Below are positions 1-8,572 of a stretch of 64,000 nt of DNA, piece by piece. The notes beneath the pieces were generated by a model, which was given only the letters and a program-made list of their open reading frames with translations, was not told where the DNA came from and did not search any database. The position numbers and the translations under genes are program-made. How positions within the stretch are numbered: position 1 is the first letter of the stretch; each line of letters starts with the position of its first letter. The stretch comes from Phytopseudomonas flavescens (GTDB lineage Bacteria > Pseudomonadota > Gammaproteobacteria > Pseudomonadales > Pseudomonadaceae), in the NCBI RefSeq assembly GCF_900100535.1, contig NZ_FNDG01000003.1, forward strand, positions 62,001 through 126,000, given 5' to 3'.

Positions 1-175
1 CGTCGCGGTACTGAATCACGCAGTGCTGGCTGGACACCAGCCGCTCGGGATCGGGCAATACCCAATCGTTCCCGGCGCTGCGCCCGATTTTCAGCTCACC
101 CCGATCGAGCTCGACCTCGGCCCGCTGCCCGGGCGTCAGTTTGTGATAGGTGGTGATGACCAGACGCAGCGGCAT
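1..175 (-). CDS. tagH: T6SS FHA-domain scaffold protein TagH/Fha1, 5' part only
   Basis: The gene starts at 175 and runs out of the window at base 1, so only the first 58 residues are visible. They read as an N-terminal forkhead-associated (FHA) domain: a GRS motif followed by NDWVLPDPERLVSSQHC, the usual phosphothreonine-binding G-R-S...S-x-x-H layout. In H1-type T6SS clusters Fha1 is a cytosolic phosphoprotein, target of the kinase PpkA, that triggers assembly. An AAGGAG ribosome site sits just before the ATG. It is divergent from tssA, exactly as fha1 is from tssA1 in P. aeruginosa, so the rest of the left arm (tssJKLM, tagF, pppA, ppkA) probably lies to the left of the window; that is inference. 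Confidence 0.85.
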   Translation of the reverse strand, partial: MPLRLVITTYHKLTPGQRAEVELDRGELKIGRSAGNDWVLPDPERLVSSQHCVIQYRD

Positions 176-527
176 TGCGGCTCCTTGCAGTGCGGTAAAA
201 AGACCATGTTCTTCGAGGGGTGTCGATATGCCAAACGCCCTATTTTTTGCCCTTGGCCGATACGGTTCAATGCACGAGCGGGCATATCTTGCCAAGCGGT
301 TGTGAGTCACTGCACAGAAGAAGGAAATACTGTGCCTCACGACAGTTTCTACCGCCTTGCCCTCGCTTGACAATGATCTGAGAGCACTCGGAGAATGATC
401 CGGATTGGCATCGAACCTTGCCTGAATAGTGGCATTGTGCCGCCTAACGTGATGAATCCAGCCTGACAGGCAGCTCGCCGTCACTGCTTCATTTCGACTT
501 TCAGGCCTGACATGGAGAGCACCTGAC
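176..527. promoter_or_regulatory. divergent tagH/tssA control region
   Basis: This 352-base gene-free stretch separates two divergent T6SS arms. I see no credible gene in it. It must hold both promoters and both leaders. Both ribosome sites contain an ANGGA core (CAAGGAG before tagH; CATGGAG at 511-517 before tssA), the core recognised by RsmA/CsrA. H1-T6SS in P. aeruginosa is known to be repressed post-transcriptionally by RsmA, so the overlap is suggestive, but ANGGA is also simply what a good Shine-Dalgarno looks like. Confidence 0.55.
367..396 (+). promoter_or_regulatory. candidate sigma70 promoter for the tssA operon
   Basis: TTGACA at 367-372, an 18-base spacer and GAGAAT at 391-396 (4 of 6 matches to TATAAT). 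It would give a leader of roughly 125 bases before the GTG of tssA, consistent with leader-level regulation. The -35 is perfect but the -10 is mediocre. Confidence 0.35.
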
Positions 528-1565
528 GTGGTGGATGTGTCGCACTTGCTCAACGCAGTATCCGACGAAAACCCATGTGGGGAAGACCTCGAATACGATG
601 CCGATTTTCTCGAGCTGGAGCGCCTGGCGCTGGGCCAGCCGGAACGCCAGATGGGCCAGTCGGTCATCGCCGCCGAACCGCCGGACTGGCGCCAGGTACG
701 CGAACGGGCCAGCGAACTGTTCGCCCGCAGCAAGGACCTGCGCCTGGCCAACCTGTACCTGCAGAGCGCCATCGCCCTCGAAGGCCTGAGCGGCCTGGCA
801 CAGAGCCTGACGCTGGTTCGTGAGCTGCTCACCCAGTACTGGGACGGTGTCTATCCGCAGCTGGATGCCGACGATGACAACGACCCGACCATCCGTATCA
901 ACGCCCTCAACGCCCTGAGCGCCGAGCCGGTGATCGTCCTGCTGCGTGAAGCCAGCATCACCCGCTCGCGCGCCTTCGGTTCGGTGAGCATCCGTGCCGC
1001 CCTGAACGCCGCGGACCTGCAGCGCTTCTCCAGCGAGACGCTCTCCGCCGATCAGTTGCGCGGCGCCTTCCTCGACACCGATGCCGAGCTGCTCGACAGC
1101 ACCCGCACCGCCCTCGACGAAGCCAGCGCGGCGCTGGCCGATATCGAAGGCCTGCTCAGCGAGCGGGTCGGTTCGGCGCAAAGTGCCAACCTCGAAGTAC
1201 TCAAGCAGGTACTGCGCCACACTCGGCAGATCTTCAACGACCAGGCACCCGCCGCAGACAACGACTCATCATCTGCCGATGACACTTACCAGCAGGCCGA
1301 CGAACAGCCTTCGCAGGGTGCAGCAGAACACACAGCGCGCCAGGCGCCGGCAGCACCGGGACGCATAGCCAGCCGCGACGACGTGCTGCGTACGCTCGAT
1401 CGCCTGCTGGAATATTACGCCCAGCACGAACCTTCCAGCCCGGTGCCGGTCTTACTGACGCGCGCGCAGAAGCTGGTCACCGCAGACTTCGCGGAAATCG
1501 TGCGCAACCTGATTCCCGACGGTATGTCGCAGTTCGAAAACCTGCGTGGCCCCGAATACGACTAA
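528..1565 (+). CDS. tssA: T6SS baseplate/sheath cap protein TssA
   Basis: 345 residues with an N-terminal ImpA-type region (PCGEDLEYD near the start, then the tryptophan-rich helical core with RDLRLA-like and YWDGVYP motifs). The length is essentially that of P. aeruginosa TssA1. TssA organises the baseplate and sheath polymerisation in the cytosol. The start is a GTG at 528; GGAGAG at 514-519 lies 8 bases upstream. A variable, acidic and Ser/Gln-rich linker (about residues 240-275) separates the N-terminal domain from the C-terminal part. It is the first gene of the rightward operon, 87 bases before tssB. Confidence 0.93.
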   Translation: MVDVSHLLNAVSDENPCGEDLEYDADFLELERLALGQPERQMGQSVIAAEPPDWRQVRERASELFARSKDLRLANLYLQSAIALEGLSGLAQSLTLVRELLTQYWDGVYPQLDADDDNDPTIRINALNALSAEPVIVLLREASITRSRAFGSVSIRAALNAADLQRFSSETLSADQLRGAFLDTDAELLDSTRTALDEASAALADIEGLLSERVGSAQSANLEVLKQVLRHTRQIFNDQAPAADNDSSSADDTYQQADEQPSQGAAEHTARQAPAAPGRIASRDDVLRTLDRLLEYYAQHEPSSPVPVLLTRAQKLVTADFAEIVRNLIPDGMSQFENLRGPEYD

Positions 1566-1652
1566 CGTGCGGCGGATCTTCAGGGAAGCCCCACGCACAT
1601 CGCTACCGGCCTATGGCCGACGAAGCCAGTGCACATGCACAGGAGGAGCAAC

Positions 1653-2171
1653 ATGAGCAGCAATACCAGCAGCCAGAAATTCATCGCGCGCAACCGCGCC
1701 CCGCGGGTACAGATCGAATATGACGTAGAGCTGTACGGTGCCGAGAAAAAGGTGCAGTTGCCCTTCGTCATGGGCGTGATGGCCGATCTGGCCGGCAAAC
1801 CCGCCGAGCCCCAGGCCGCCGTGGCCGACCGCAAGTTCCTGGAAATCGACGCCGACAACTTCGACTCGCGCCTCAAGGCCATGAAGCCGCGCGCGGCCTT
1901 CCACGTGCCCAACGCACTGACCGGTGAAGGCAACCTGAGCCTCGACATCACGTTCGAGAGCATGGACGACTTCAGCCCGGCCGCCATCGCCCGCAAGGTC
2001 GACTCGCTGAACCAGTTGCTCGAAGCCCGCACGCAACTGGCCAACCTGCTGACCTACATGGACGGCAAGACCGGTGCGGAAGAGCTGATCATCAAGGCGA
2101 TCAAGGATCCGGCGCTGCTGCAGGCACTGGCTAGCGCGCCCAAGCCCCAAGACAACGAGCCGCAAGCTTAA
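1653..2171 (+). CDS. tssB: T6SS contractile sheath small subunit TssB (VipA)
   Basis: 172 residues, the same length as P. aeruginosa TssB1. It carries the family core: an N-terminal RAPRVQIEYDVE stretch, then VMADLAG and the FDSRL motif. TssB pairs with TssC to build the contractile sheath. An in-frame GTG exists at 1629, but the ATG at 1653 is preceded by AGGAGGAG at 1641-1648 and gives the conserved N terminus, so I chose it. tssC follows after 12 bases. Confidence 0.95.
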   Translation: MSSNTSSQKFIARNRAPRVQIEYDVELYGAEKKVQLPFVMGVMADLAGKPAEPQAAVADRKFLEIDADNFDSRLKAMKPRAAFHVPNALTGEGNLSLDITFESMDDFSPAAIARKVDSLNQLLEARTQLANLLTYMDGKTGAEELIIKAIKDPALLQALASAPKPQDNEPQA

Positions 2172-2183
2172 GAGGACGTCCCG

Positions 2184-3677
2184 ATGGCCCAGTTGATTCA
2201 GGATCCCGCGCAAGCGGCCGCCACTACCGAACAGACCAGCGAATTCGCTTCGCTGCTGCTGCAAGAATTCAAACCCAAGACCGAGCGCGCCCGCGAAGCG
2301 GTGGAAACCGCCGTACGCACCCTGGCCGAACACGCACTGGGCAAGACCGACCTGATCTCCGATGACGCGATCAAGTCCATCGAGTCGATCATCGCGGCGA
2401 TCGATGCCAAGCTGACCGCTCAGGTCAACCTGATCATGCACCACCCGGACTTCCAGCAGTTGGAAAGCGCCTGGCGTGGCCTGCACTACCTGGTCAACAA
2501 CACCGAGACCGATGAGCAGCTGAAGATTCGTGTGCTCAACATCTCCAAGCCCGAATTGCACAAGACCCTGAAGAAATTCAAGGGTACCGCCTGGGATCAG
2601 AGCCCGATCTTCAAGAAGCTCTACGAAGAGGAATACGGCCAGTTCGGCGGCGAGCCCTACGGCTGCCTGGTGGGCGACTACTATTTCGACCAGTCGCCAC
2701 CCGACGTCGAACTGCTCGGCGAAATCGCCAAGATCTCCGCGGCCATGCACTCGCCGTTCATCTCCGCCGCCTCGCCGACGGTCATGGGCATGGGTTCCTG
2801 GCAGGAGCTGTCCAACCCGCGCGACCTGACCAAGATCTTCACCACCCCCGAGTACGCCGGCTGGCGCTCGCTGCGCGATTCCGAGGACTCGCGCTATATC
2901 GGCCTGACCATGCCGCGTTTCCTGGCCCGCCAGCCGTACGGTGCGAAGACCGATCCTGTCGAAGAGTTCGCCTTCGAGGAAGAAACCGACGGCGCCGACA
3001 GCAGCAAGTACACCTGGGCCAACTCGGCGTACGCCATGGCGGTCAACATCAACCGTTCGTTCAAGCTGTACGGCTGGTGCTCGCGCATCCGTGGCGTGGA
3101 GTCGGGCGGTGAAGTGCCGAACCTGCCGGCGCACACCTTCCCCACCGACGACGGTGGCGTGGACATGAAGTGCCCGACCGAAATCGCCATCTCCGACCGC
3201 CGCGAAGCGGAACTGGCGAAGAACGGCTTCATGCCGCTGCTGCACAAGAAGAACACCGACCTGGCGGCCTTCATCGGCGCCCAGTCGCTGCACAAGCCGG
3301 CCGAGTACGACGATCCGGACGCCACCGCCAACGCCAACCTGGCCGCGCGCCTGCCGTACCTGTTCGCCACCTGCCGCTTCGCTCACTACCTGAAGTGCAT
3401 CGTGCGCGACAAGATCGGCTCGTTCAAGGAGCGCGACGAGATGCAGCGCTGGCTGCAGGACTGGATCCTCAACTACGTCGACGGTGATCCGGCGCACTCC
3501 ACCGAAACCACCAAGGCCCAGCACCCGCTGGCCGAAGCCGAGGTGGTGGTCGAGGAAATCGAGGGCAACCCCGGTTACTACAGCTCCAAGTTCTATCTGC
3601 GCCCGCACTACCAGCTCGAAGGGCTGACCGTGTCGCTGCGCCTGGTATCCAAACTGCCTTCGGCCAAGGGGGCCTGA
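2184..3677 (+). CDS. tssC: T6SS contractile sheath large subunit TssC (VipB)
   Basis: 497 residues, standard for the TssC/VipB (EvpB/VC_A0108) family. Visible family landmarks are the WRGLHYLV segment near residue 95, the YGCLVGDYYF and ISAAMHSPFISAASP region, and the C-terminal PLAEAEVVVEEIEGNPGYY block used for sheath handshake interactions. It is co-transcribed with tssB and is the major sheath component in the cytosol, disassembled after contraction by ClpV encoded downstream. Confidence 0.96.
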   Translation: MAQLIQDPAQAAATTEQTSEFASLLLQEFKPKTERAREAVETAVRTLAEHALGKTDLISDDAIKSIESIIAAIDAKLTAQVNLIMHHPDFQQLESAWRGLHYLVNNTETDEQLKIRVLNISKPELHKTLKKFKGTAWDQSPIFKKLYEEEYGQFGGEPYGCLVGDYYFDQSPPDVELLGEIAKISAAMHSPFISAASPTVMGMGSWQELSNPRDLTKIFTTPEYAGWRSLRDSEDSRYIGLTMPRFLARQPYGAKTDPVEEFAFEEETDGADSSKYTWANSAYAMAVNINRSFKLYGWCSRIRGVESGGEVPNLPAHTFPTDDGGVDMKCPTEIAISDRREAELAKNGFMPLLHKKNTDLAAFIGAQSLHKPAEYDDPDATANANLAARLPYLFATCRFAHYLKCIVRDKIGSFKERDEMQRWLQDWILNYVDGDPAHSTETTKAQHPLAEAEVVVEEIEGNPGYYSSKFYLRPHYQLEGLTVSLRLVSKLPSAKGA

Positions 3678-3750
3678 GGTTCGTCACTGTGGCGTCCGCA
3701 TCGGCGGGCGCAGTTGAAACAGAGTGGCAAAAGCCACGAAAGGAGGAATG

Positions 3751-4239
3751 ATGGCTGTTGATATGTTCATCAAGATTGGCGACGTCAAGGGCGAGTCCAA
3801 GGACAAGACCCACGCCGACGAAATCGACGTGCTGGCCTGGAGCTGGGGCATGAGCCAATCCGGCTCGATGCATGTTGGCGGTGGCGGCGGTGCCGGCAAG
3901 GTCAACATTCAGGATCTGTCGCTGACCAAGTACGTCGACAAGTCCAGCCCCAACCTGATGATGGCCTGCTCCAGCGGCAAGCATTATCCGGAAGCCAAGC
4001 TGACCATCCGCAAGGCCGGTGGCGATTCTCAGGTCGAGTACCTGATCATCACCCTGAAGGAAGTCCTGGTGTCTTCCATCAGCACGGGCGGTAGCGGTGG
4101 CGAAGATCGTCTTACCGAAAACGTCACCCTGAACTTCGCTCAGGTGCTGGTCGACTATCAGCCGCAGAAAGCTGATGGTGCCAAAGACGGTGGCCCGGTC
4201 AAATACGGCTGGAACATCCGCCAGAACGTCAAGGTGTAA
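3751..4239 (+). CDS. hcp: T6SS inner-tube protein Hcp
   Basis: 162 residues, the exact length of P. aeruginosa Hcp1 and very similar to it by eye (MAVDMFIKIGDVKGESKDK start, GSGGEDRLTENVTLNF, C-terminal KYGWNIRQNV). Hexameric rings stack into the tube that is propelled out of the cell and also chaperone small effectors in their lumen. ATG codons at 3748 and 3751 abut an AGGAGG site; the second gives the canonical MAVDMF. The long spacers on both sides and the downstream hairpin suggest separate control of its abundance. Confidence 0.97.
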   Translation: MAVDMFIKIGDVKGESKDKTHADEIDVLAWSWGMSQSGSMHVGGGGGAGKVNIQDLSLTKYVDKSSPNLMMACSSGKHYPEAKLTIRKAGGDSQVEYLIITLKEVLVSSISTGGSGGEDRLTENVTLNFAQVLVDYQPQKADGAKDGGPVKYGWNIRQNVKV

Positions 4240-4263
4240 CACCTGCTCGATAGTTGAGCGCAC

Positions 4264-4317
4264 AGCGATGCCCGGCACTGCGCCGGGCATCGCTGGTTCT
4301 GATCAGAACGAATTTTT
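4264..4317 (+). terminator. hairpin pair downstream of hcp
   Basis: A perfect 13-base stem (4264-4276 with 4282-4294, 5-base loop) is followed directly by the 14-base palindrome GTTCTGATCAGAAC (4296-4309) and then TTTTT at 4313-4317. The first stem has no U tract of its own. The pair may act as a leaky terminator or as an mRNA 3'-end stabiliser that keeps hcp transcript high relative to tagJ-tssEFG-clpV. Confidence 0.6.
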
Positions 4318-4406
4318 CGCTGGCGCGCCGCCACTGCCAACGCAGATGCGACGCGCCGAAGGATCACCGCACGACAGCGGTGACCGCGCCAGTACAGGGA
4401 CCGACG

Positions 4407-5207
4407 ATGACTGCCGAACAATACCTGCGAAACGCACAGCTCGACGACGCGCTGAAGGCGCTGCAGGACCAGGTTCGAGGGCAGCCCGCCAAGGCCGAAC
4501 TGCGGGTATTCCTGTTCCAGCTGCTGGCCGTGATGGGCCAGTGGAGTCGCGCCCAGAATCAGTTGAAGGTCGCCGGCGAGCTGGATCCCGCCTGCCTGCC
4601 CATGGTGCAGACCTACAGCACCGCGCTGAACTGCGAAGCCCTGCGTGAGAAGGTGTTCGCCGGGCGTACGTCGCCGGTAGTCCTCGGCCAACCCGCCGAG
4701 TGGGTGGCCCCGCTGATCCTGGCACTGGAGCAGGATGCACAGGGCAACGCCGAGGCGGCCCAGCGCCTGCGCGACCAGGCCTTCGAAGCCGCTGCAGCGG
4801 TACCGGGCAAGCTCGACGATGCCCCCTTCGCCTGGCTGGCCGATGCCGACCCACGCCTGGGCCCGGTGCTCGAGCTGATCGTCAACGGCCGCTACGTCTG
4901 GCTGCCCATGGAAAACATCGCCAGCCTCAGCCTGGAAGCGCCCAGCGACCTGCGTGACCTGGTCTGGTTGCCGGCTCAGGTAACCCTGACCAATGGCGGC
5001 AGCACCGTGGCGCTGATCCCCAGCCGTTATCCCGGCAGCCACGCCAGCAGCGACGGTGCGCTGCGTATGGCGCGCAAGACCGAATGGCAGGACAACGGCC
5101 TGCCACTGGGCCAGCGGCTGTTCGCCTTCGATCAGGGTGAACAGGCGCTGTTCGATGTCCGCACACTGAGCTTCGACCACGGGAATGCAGCGGCATGGCC
5201 GACCTGA
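4407..5207 (+). CDS. tagJ: T6SS accessory protein TagJ (ImpE family)
   Basis: 266 residues from the ATG at 4407. It has an N-terminal tetratricopeptide-like helical part ([20 protein letters not shown]) and the ImpE C-terminal domain with [10 protein letters not shown] and the RDLVWLPA segment. TagJ occurs in a subset of T6SSs, including H1, where it binds TssB and modulates ClpV-dependent sheath recycling. Upstream in-frame codons extend it by 51 residues, but that segment has no family similarity and overlaps the hcp hairpin, so it was rejected. Its end overlaps tssE by 13 bases. Confidence 0.9.
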   Translation: MTAEQYLRNAQLDDALKALQDQVRGQPAKAELRVFLFQLLAVMGQWSRAQNQLKVAGELDPACLPMVQTYSTALNCEALREKVFAGRTSPVVLGQPAEWVAPLILALEQDAQGNAEAAQRLRDQAFEAAAAVPGKLDDAPFAWLADADPRLGPVLELIVNGRYVWLPMENIASLSLEAPSDLRDLVWLPAQVTLTNGGSTVALIPSRYPGSHASSDGALRMARKTEWQDNGLPLGQRLFAFDQGEQALFDVRTLSFDHGNAAAWPT

Positions 5208-5710
5208 AACGTCAGGAACGCCTGCAGCCCGCGCTGCTCGATCGCCTGCTCGACGACGATCCGGGCAACCCGGCGGAAAGCGTCGACAAGCGCGTGCTGA
5301 CCCTCAACCAGTTGCGCGCCTCGGTACTGCGCGACCTGGCCTGGTTGTTCAACACCATCGCCCCACTGACCAGCGACGACGAGGCGCTGACCCGGGCCGG
5401 CAGCTCGGTGGTCAATTTCGGCCTGCCACCGCTGGCCGGGCACAGCGCCTCGAGCATCGACATACCGGCGGTCGAGCGCCTGCTGACCAAGGCCATTGCC
5501 GACTTCGAGCCGCGCATCGTGCGCTCGTCGTTGCGCGTGCGCGCTCGCCAGGAAGCCGAGGAAATGAGCCACAACTCCCTGAGCTTCGAGATCGAAGGCG
5601 ACCTCTGGGCGCACCCCATGCCGCTACGCCTGCTGCTGACCACCGAGCTGGACCTGGAAACCGGCCACGTTCAGGTGCTGCCCGCCGACGCATCACGGAG
5701 ACGACGATGA
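5195..5710 (+). CDS. tssE: T6SS baseplate wedge protein TssE (gp25-like)
   Basis: 171 residues with a gp25/lysozyme-like fold signature: [29 protein letters not shown] and the FEPRI segment. It is a T4 gp25 homologue that joins the baseplate to the first sheath ring. It overlaps tagJ by 13 bases and its stop overlaps the tssF start (ATGA at 5707-5710), so the genes are translationally coupled. The C terminus is unusually arginine-rich (SRRRR). Confidence 0.94.
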   Translation: MADLKRQERLQPALLDRLLDDDPGNPAESVDKRVLTLNQLRASVLRDLAWLFNTIAPLTSDDEALTRAGSSVVNFGLPPLAGHSASSIDIPAVERLLTKAIADFEPRIVRSSLRVRARQEAEEMSHNSLSFEIEGDLWAHPMPLRLLLTTELDLETGHVQVLPADASRRRR

Positions 5711-7566
5711 ACCCGCGCCTGCTCGGCTACTACAACCAGGAACTGCAACATATCCGCGAGAGCGCCGAAGAGTTCGCCGGCGAATTCCCGAAGATCGCCA
5801 GCCGCCTGACGCTGTCGGGCGTGGAATGCGCCGATCCTTATGTGGAGCGCCTGCTCGAGGGCTTCGCCTACCTGACCGCGCGGGTGCAGCTCAAGCTCGA
5901 TGCCGAGTACCCGACCTTCACCCACAACCTGCTGGAGATCGCCTACCCGCACTACCTGGCACCGACCCCGTCGATGACCGTGGTTCAACTGTGCGCCGAT
6001 CCCAACGAAGGCTCCCTGAGCAGCGGCTTCACCCTCGAACGCGGCGCCTCGCTACGCGGCCTGCTTGGCAGCGAAGCGCAGACCGCCTGCGAATACCGCA
6101 CCTGCCAGCCGGTCACGCTATGGCCGCTGGAAGTGATCCAGGCCAGCTATTTCGGCAACCCGACGACGCAGCTCGGCCGCCTCGCCGCCAGCGAGCCCGG
6201 TGCCAAGGCCGGTTTGAAACTGCGCCTGCGCACTGGCGCCGGCCTGCCCTTCAATGCCCTGGACCTGGATACCCTGACGTTCTTCCTGCACGGCGCCGAC
6301 GAGCAACCCTTCCGTCTTTACGAACAATTGCTCGGCAATGCCTGTGCCCTGTTCGTGCGGGCGGTGGATGGTTCGTGGGTCGAGCGTCTGCCACCCGACA
6401 GCCTGCGTCCCCGCGGCTTCGACGACCAGGACGCGGCGCTGCCGGTGGTGCCCCGAGCGTTCCAGGGCTATCGCCTGCTGCAGGAATACTTCGCCCTGCC
6501 GAACCGTTTCCTGTTCGTCGAGCTGACCGGGCTCAAACGCGCCGTGCAACGCAATGCCAGCCAGGAGCTGGAGATCGTGGTGCTGTTCAATCGCCTCGAC
6601 AACAGCCTGGAAAACAGCATCGGCGCCGAGCAGTTCCGCCTGTTCTGCACCCCGGCGATCAACCTGTTCGCCCGGCGCGCCGACCGCATTCACCTCAGCG
6701 ACCGTGTCCACGAACATCAGATCATCGCCGACCGCACGCGCCCGCAAGACTTCGAGATCCATTCGGTCAGCGAAGTCAGCGGCCATGGCAGCGGCCCGGA
6801 GCAACCGTTCCAGCCGTTCTATGCGGTGCGCGACCCGTCGCGCTATGGTCGCGAACAGGCCTGGTACAGTCTGCGCCGCGAGCCTCGCGTGCTGTCGAGC
6901 AAGCAGCGTCGCAACGGCCCGCGCTCCACCTACATCGGCAGTGAGACCTTCATCTCCCTGGTCGACGCCAACCAGGCGCCCTATCGTCACGATCTGCGCC
7001 AGCTGGGCATCGCCGCACTGTGCACCAATCGCGATCTGCCGCTGTCGATGCCGATCGGCGGGACGCGCAGCGATTTCACCCTGGAGGACAGTGCGCCAGT
7101 GGTCGCGGTGCGTTGCCTGGCCGGCCCCAGCCGACCGCGCGCCAGTCGCGCCCACGATGCCAGCGCCTGGCGCCTGATCAGCCAGCTGTCGCTCAACTAC
7201 CTGTCGCTCAGCGAACAGGGCCAGGGCGCCGCCGCCCTGCGCGAGCTGATGCGCCTGTACGGCGACGCTGGCGACAACGCCCTGCAACTGCAGATCGACG
7301 GCCTGCGTCAGGTCAGCAGCAAGGCCTGCACGCGACGCCTGCCGATGCCCGGGCCGATCGTCTTCGGTCGCGGCCTGGAGATCGGCCTGGAGTTCGACGA
7401 GAACGCCTTCCGCGGTACCGGGGTGTTCCTGCTCGGTTCGGTGCTGGAGCGCTTCCTGACACGTTACGTATCGATCAACAGCTTCACCGAAACGGTGCTG
7501 CGCACCACCGAGCGGGGCGAAGTGATGCGATGGAGGGCCAAGCCCGGATGTCGGCCGACCCTGTAG
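5707..7566 (+). CDS. tssF: T6SS baseplate protein TssF
   Basis: 619 residues beginning [20 protein letters not shown], the typical TssF (VC_A0110) N terminus, with [22 protein letters not shown] soon after. TssF forms the baseplate wedge with TssG and TssE. The frame is open further upstream, but the ATG at 5707 overlaps the tssE stop and gives the conserved start. The gene overlaps tssG. Confidence 0.95.
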   Translation: MNPRLLGYYNQELQHIRESAEEFAGEFPKIASRLTLSGVECADPYVERLLEGFAYLTARVQLKLDAEYPTFTHNLLEIAYPHYLAPTPSMTVVQLCADPNEGSLSSGFTLERGASLRGLLGSEAQTACEYRTCQPVTLWPLEVIQASYFGNPTTQLGRLAASEPGAKAGLKLRLRTGAGLPFNALDLDTLTFFLHGADEQPFRLYEQLLGNACALFVRAVDGSWVERLPPDSLRPRGFDDQDAALPVVPRAFQGYRLLQEYFALPNRFLFVELTGLKRAVQRNASQELEIVVLFNRLDNSLENSIGAEQFRLFCTPAINLFARRADRIHLSDRVHEHQIIADRTRPQDFEIHSVSEVSGHGSGPEQPFQPFYAVRDPSRYGREQAWYSLRREPRVLSSKQRRNGPRSTYIGSETFISLVDANQAPYRHDLRQLGIAALCTNRDLPLSMPIGGTRSDFTLEDSAPVVAVRCLAGPSRPRASRAHDASAWRLISQLSLNYLSLSEQGQGAAALRELMRLYGDAGDNALQLQIDGLRQVSSKACTRRLPMPGPIVFGRGLEIGLEFDENAFRGTGVFLLGSVLERFLTRYVSINSFTETVLRTTERGEVMRWRAKPGCRPTL

Positions 7567-8561
7567 ACACGCTGGCGGCGATGGCCGACGCGCCCTGGAA
7601 CTATGACTTCTTCCAGGCCATGCGGCGCATCGAGTGCGAATACCCCGAACGCCCGCGCCTCGGCCATTCCGTACGCCTGGTCGACGACCCGCTGCGTCTC
7701 GGCCAGAAGCCGGACTGCGGTTTCGCGCCCTCGACCCTGGCCAGCGTCATCCACGACAGCACCGGCACACCGCGCATCGAGCAGTTCTTCTTCGGCCTCA
7801 CCGGCCCCAACGGCCCGCTGCCGCTGCACCTGACCGAACACGCCCGCGAGCGCCAGCGGCACCACGGCGACGCCACCTTCAAGCGCTTTCTCGATGTGTT
7901 CAATCATCGCCTGTTGACCCTGTTCTACCGCGCCTGGGCCGAAGCGCGGCCCACCGTCAGTCAGGATCGTGCAGACGATGACTACTGGTCACCGCGTCTC
8001 GGCGCCCTGTCGGGCCGAGGCATGCACAGCCTCATGGGCCAGGGCCCGATCGACGATGCCGCACGCTATTACTTCACCGGCCACCTGGCCGCGCAGACCC
8101 GCTATCCGGATGGCCTGCAGGCGATCCTCAGCGAGTACTTCGGCGTGCCGGTGGCCCTCGAGGAATATGTCGGCCAATGGCTGCAACTCCCCGAATACAG
8201 CCGCCTGGGCGCCTCGACCTGCACCCTCGGCGTGGACTTGTGCCTGGGTACCCACGTGTGGGATCGGCAACACAAGTTTCGCTTGCGCATGGGCCCGTTG
8301 AGCCTGGCGCAGTACCGACGCTTTCTGCCGGATCAGCCACTGCTCGCCGAGCTGGCGGCCTGGGTGGCCGAATACGTCGGTGAAGAACTGGACTGGGACA
8401 CCAACCTGGTGCTCAAACAGGAGGAAGTACCGCAGGCCAGTCTGGCCGGCGATTACCGACTCGGCTTCGATACCTGGCTCGGCACGCCCGACCAGGATGC
8501 AAAGGATCTGCTGCTGGCCCGACAGCATGTCGTCAGCCAGCCGCTCCATACCCCGAACTAG
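7548..8561 (+). CDS. tssG: T6SS baseplate protein TssG
   Basis: 337 residues from the ATG at 7548; the ATG at 7530 would add six. I prefer 7548 because GGAGGG at 7532-7537 is well placed for it. The N-terminal WNYDFFQAMRRIE and the GHS motif are typical of TssG (VC_A0111), as is the FFGLTGPNGPLPLHLTE segment. It completes the TssEFG wedge and overlaps the end of tssF. clpV starts 11 bases after it. Confidence 0.93.
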   Translation: MSADPVDTLAAMADAPWNYDFFQAMRRIECEYPERPRLGHSVRLVDDPLRLGQKPDCGFAPSTLASVIHDSTGTPRIEQFFFGLTGPNGPLPLHLTEHARERQRHHGDATFKRFLDVFNHRLLTLFYRAWAEARPTVSQDRADDDYWSPRLGALSGRGMHSLMGQGPIDDAARYYFTGHLAAQTRYPDGLQAILSEYFGVPVALEEYVGQWLQLPEYSRLGASTCTLGVDLCLGTHVWDRQHKFRLRMGPLSLAQYRRFLPDQPLLAELAAWVAEYVGEELDWDTNLVLKQEEVPQASLAGDYRLGFDTWLGTPDQDAKDLLLARQHVVSQPLHTPN

Positions 8562-8572
8562 AGGACGAAAAA

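Noticed and set aside
1611-3608. 665-codon open frame on the minus strand across tssB and tssC
   Set aside because: It is antisense to two certain T6SS genes, is composed of Gly/Val/Leu/Arg-rich sequence without domain motifs, and is an artefact of high third-position G+C.
4254-4406. 51-residue N-terminal extension of TagJ
   Set aside because: It would begin in the hcp hairpin, has no ribosome site and does not look like ImpE-family sequence; the ATG at 4407 fits better.
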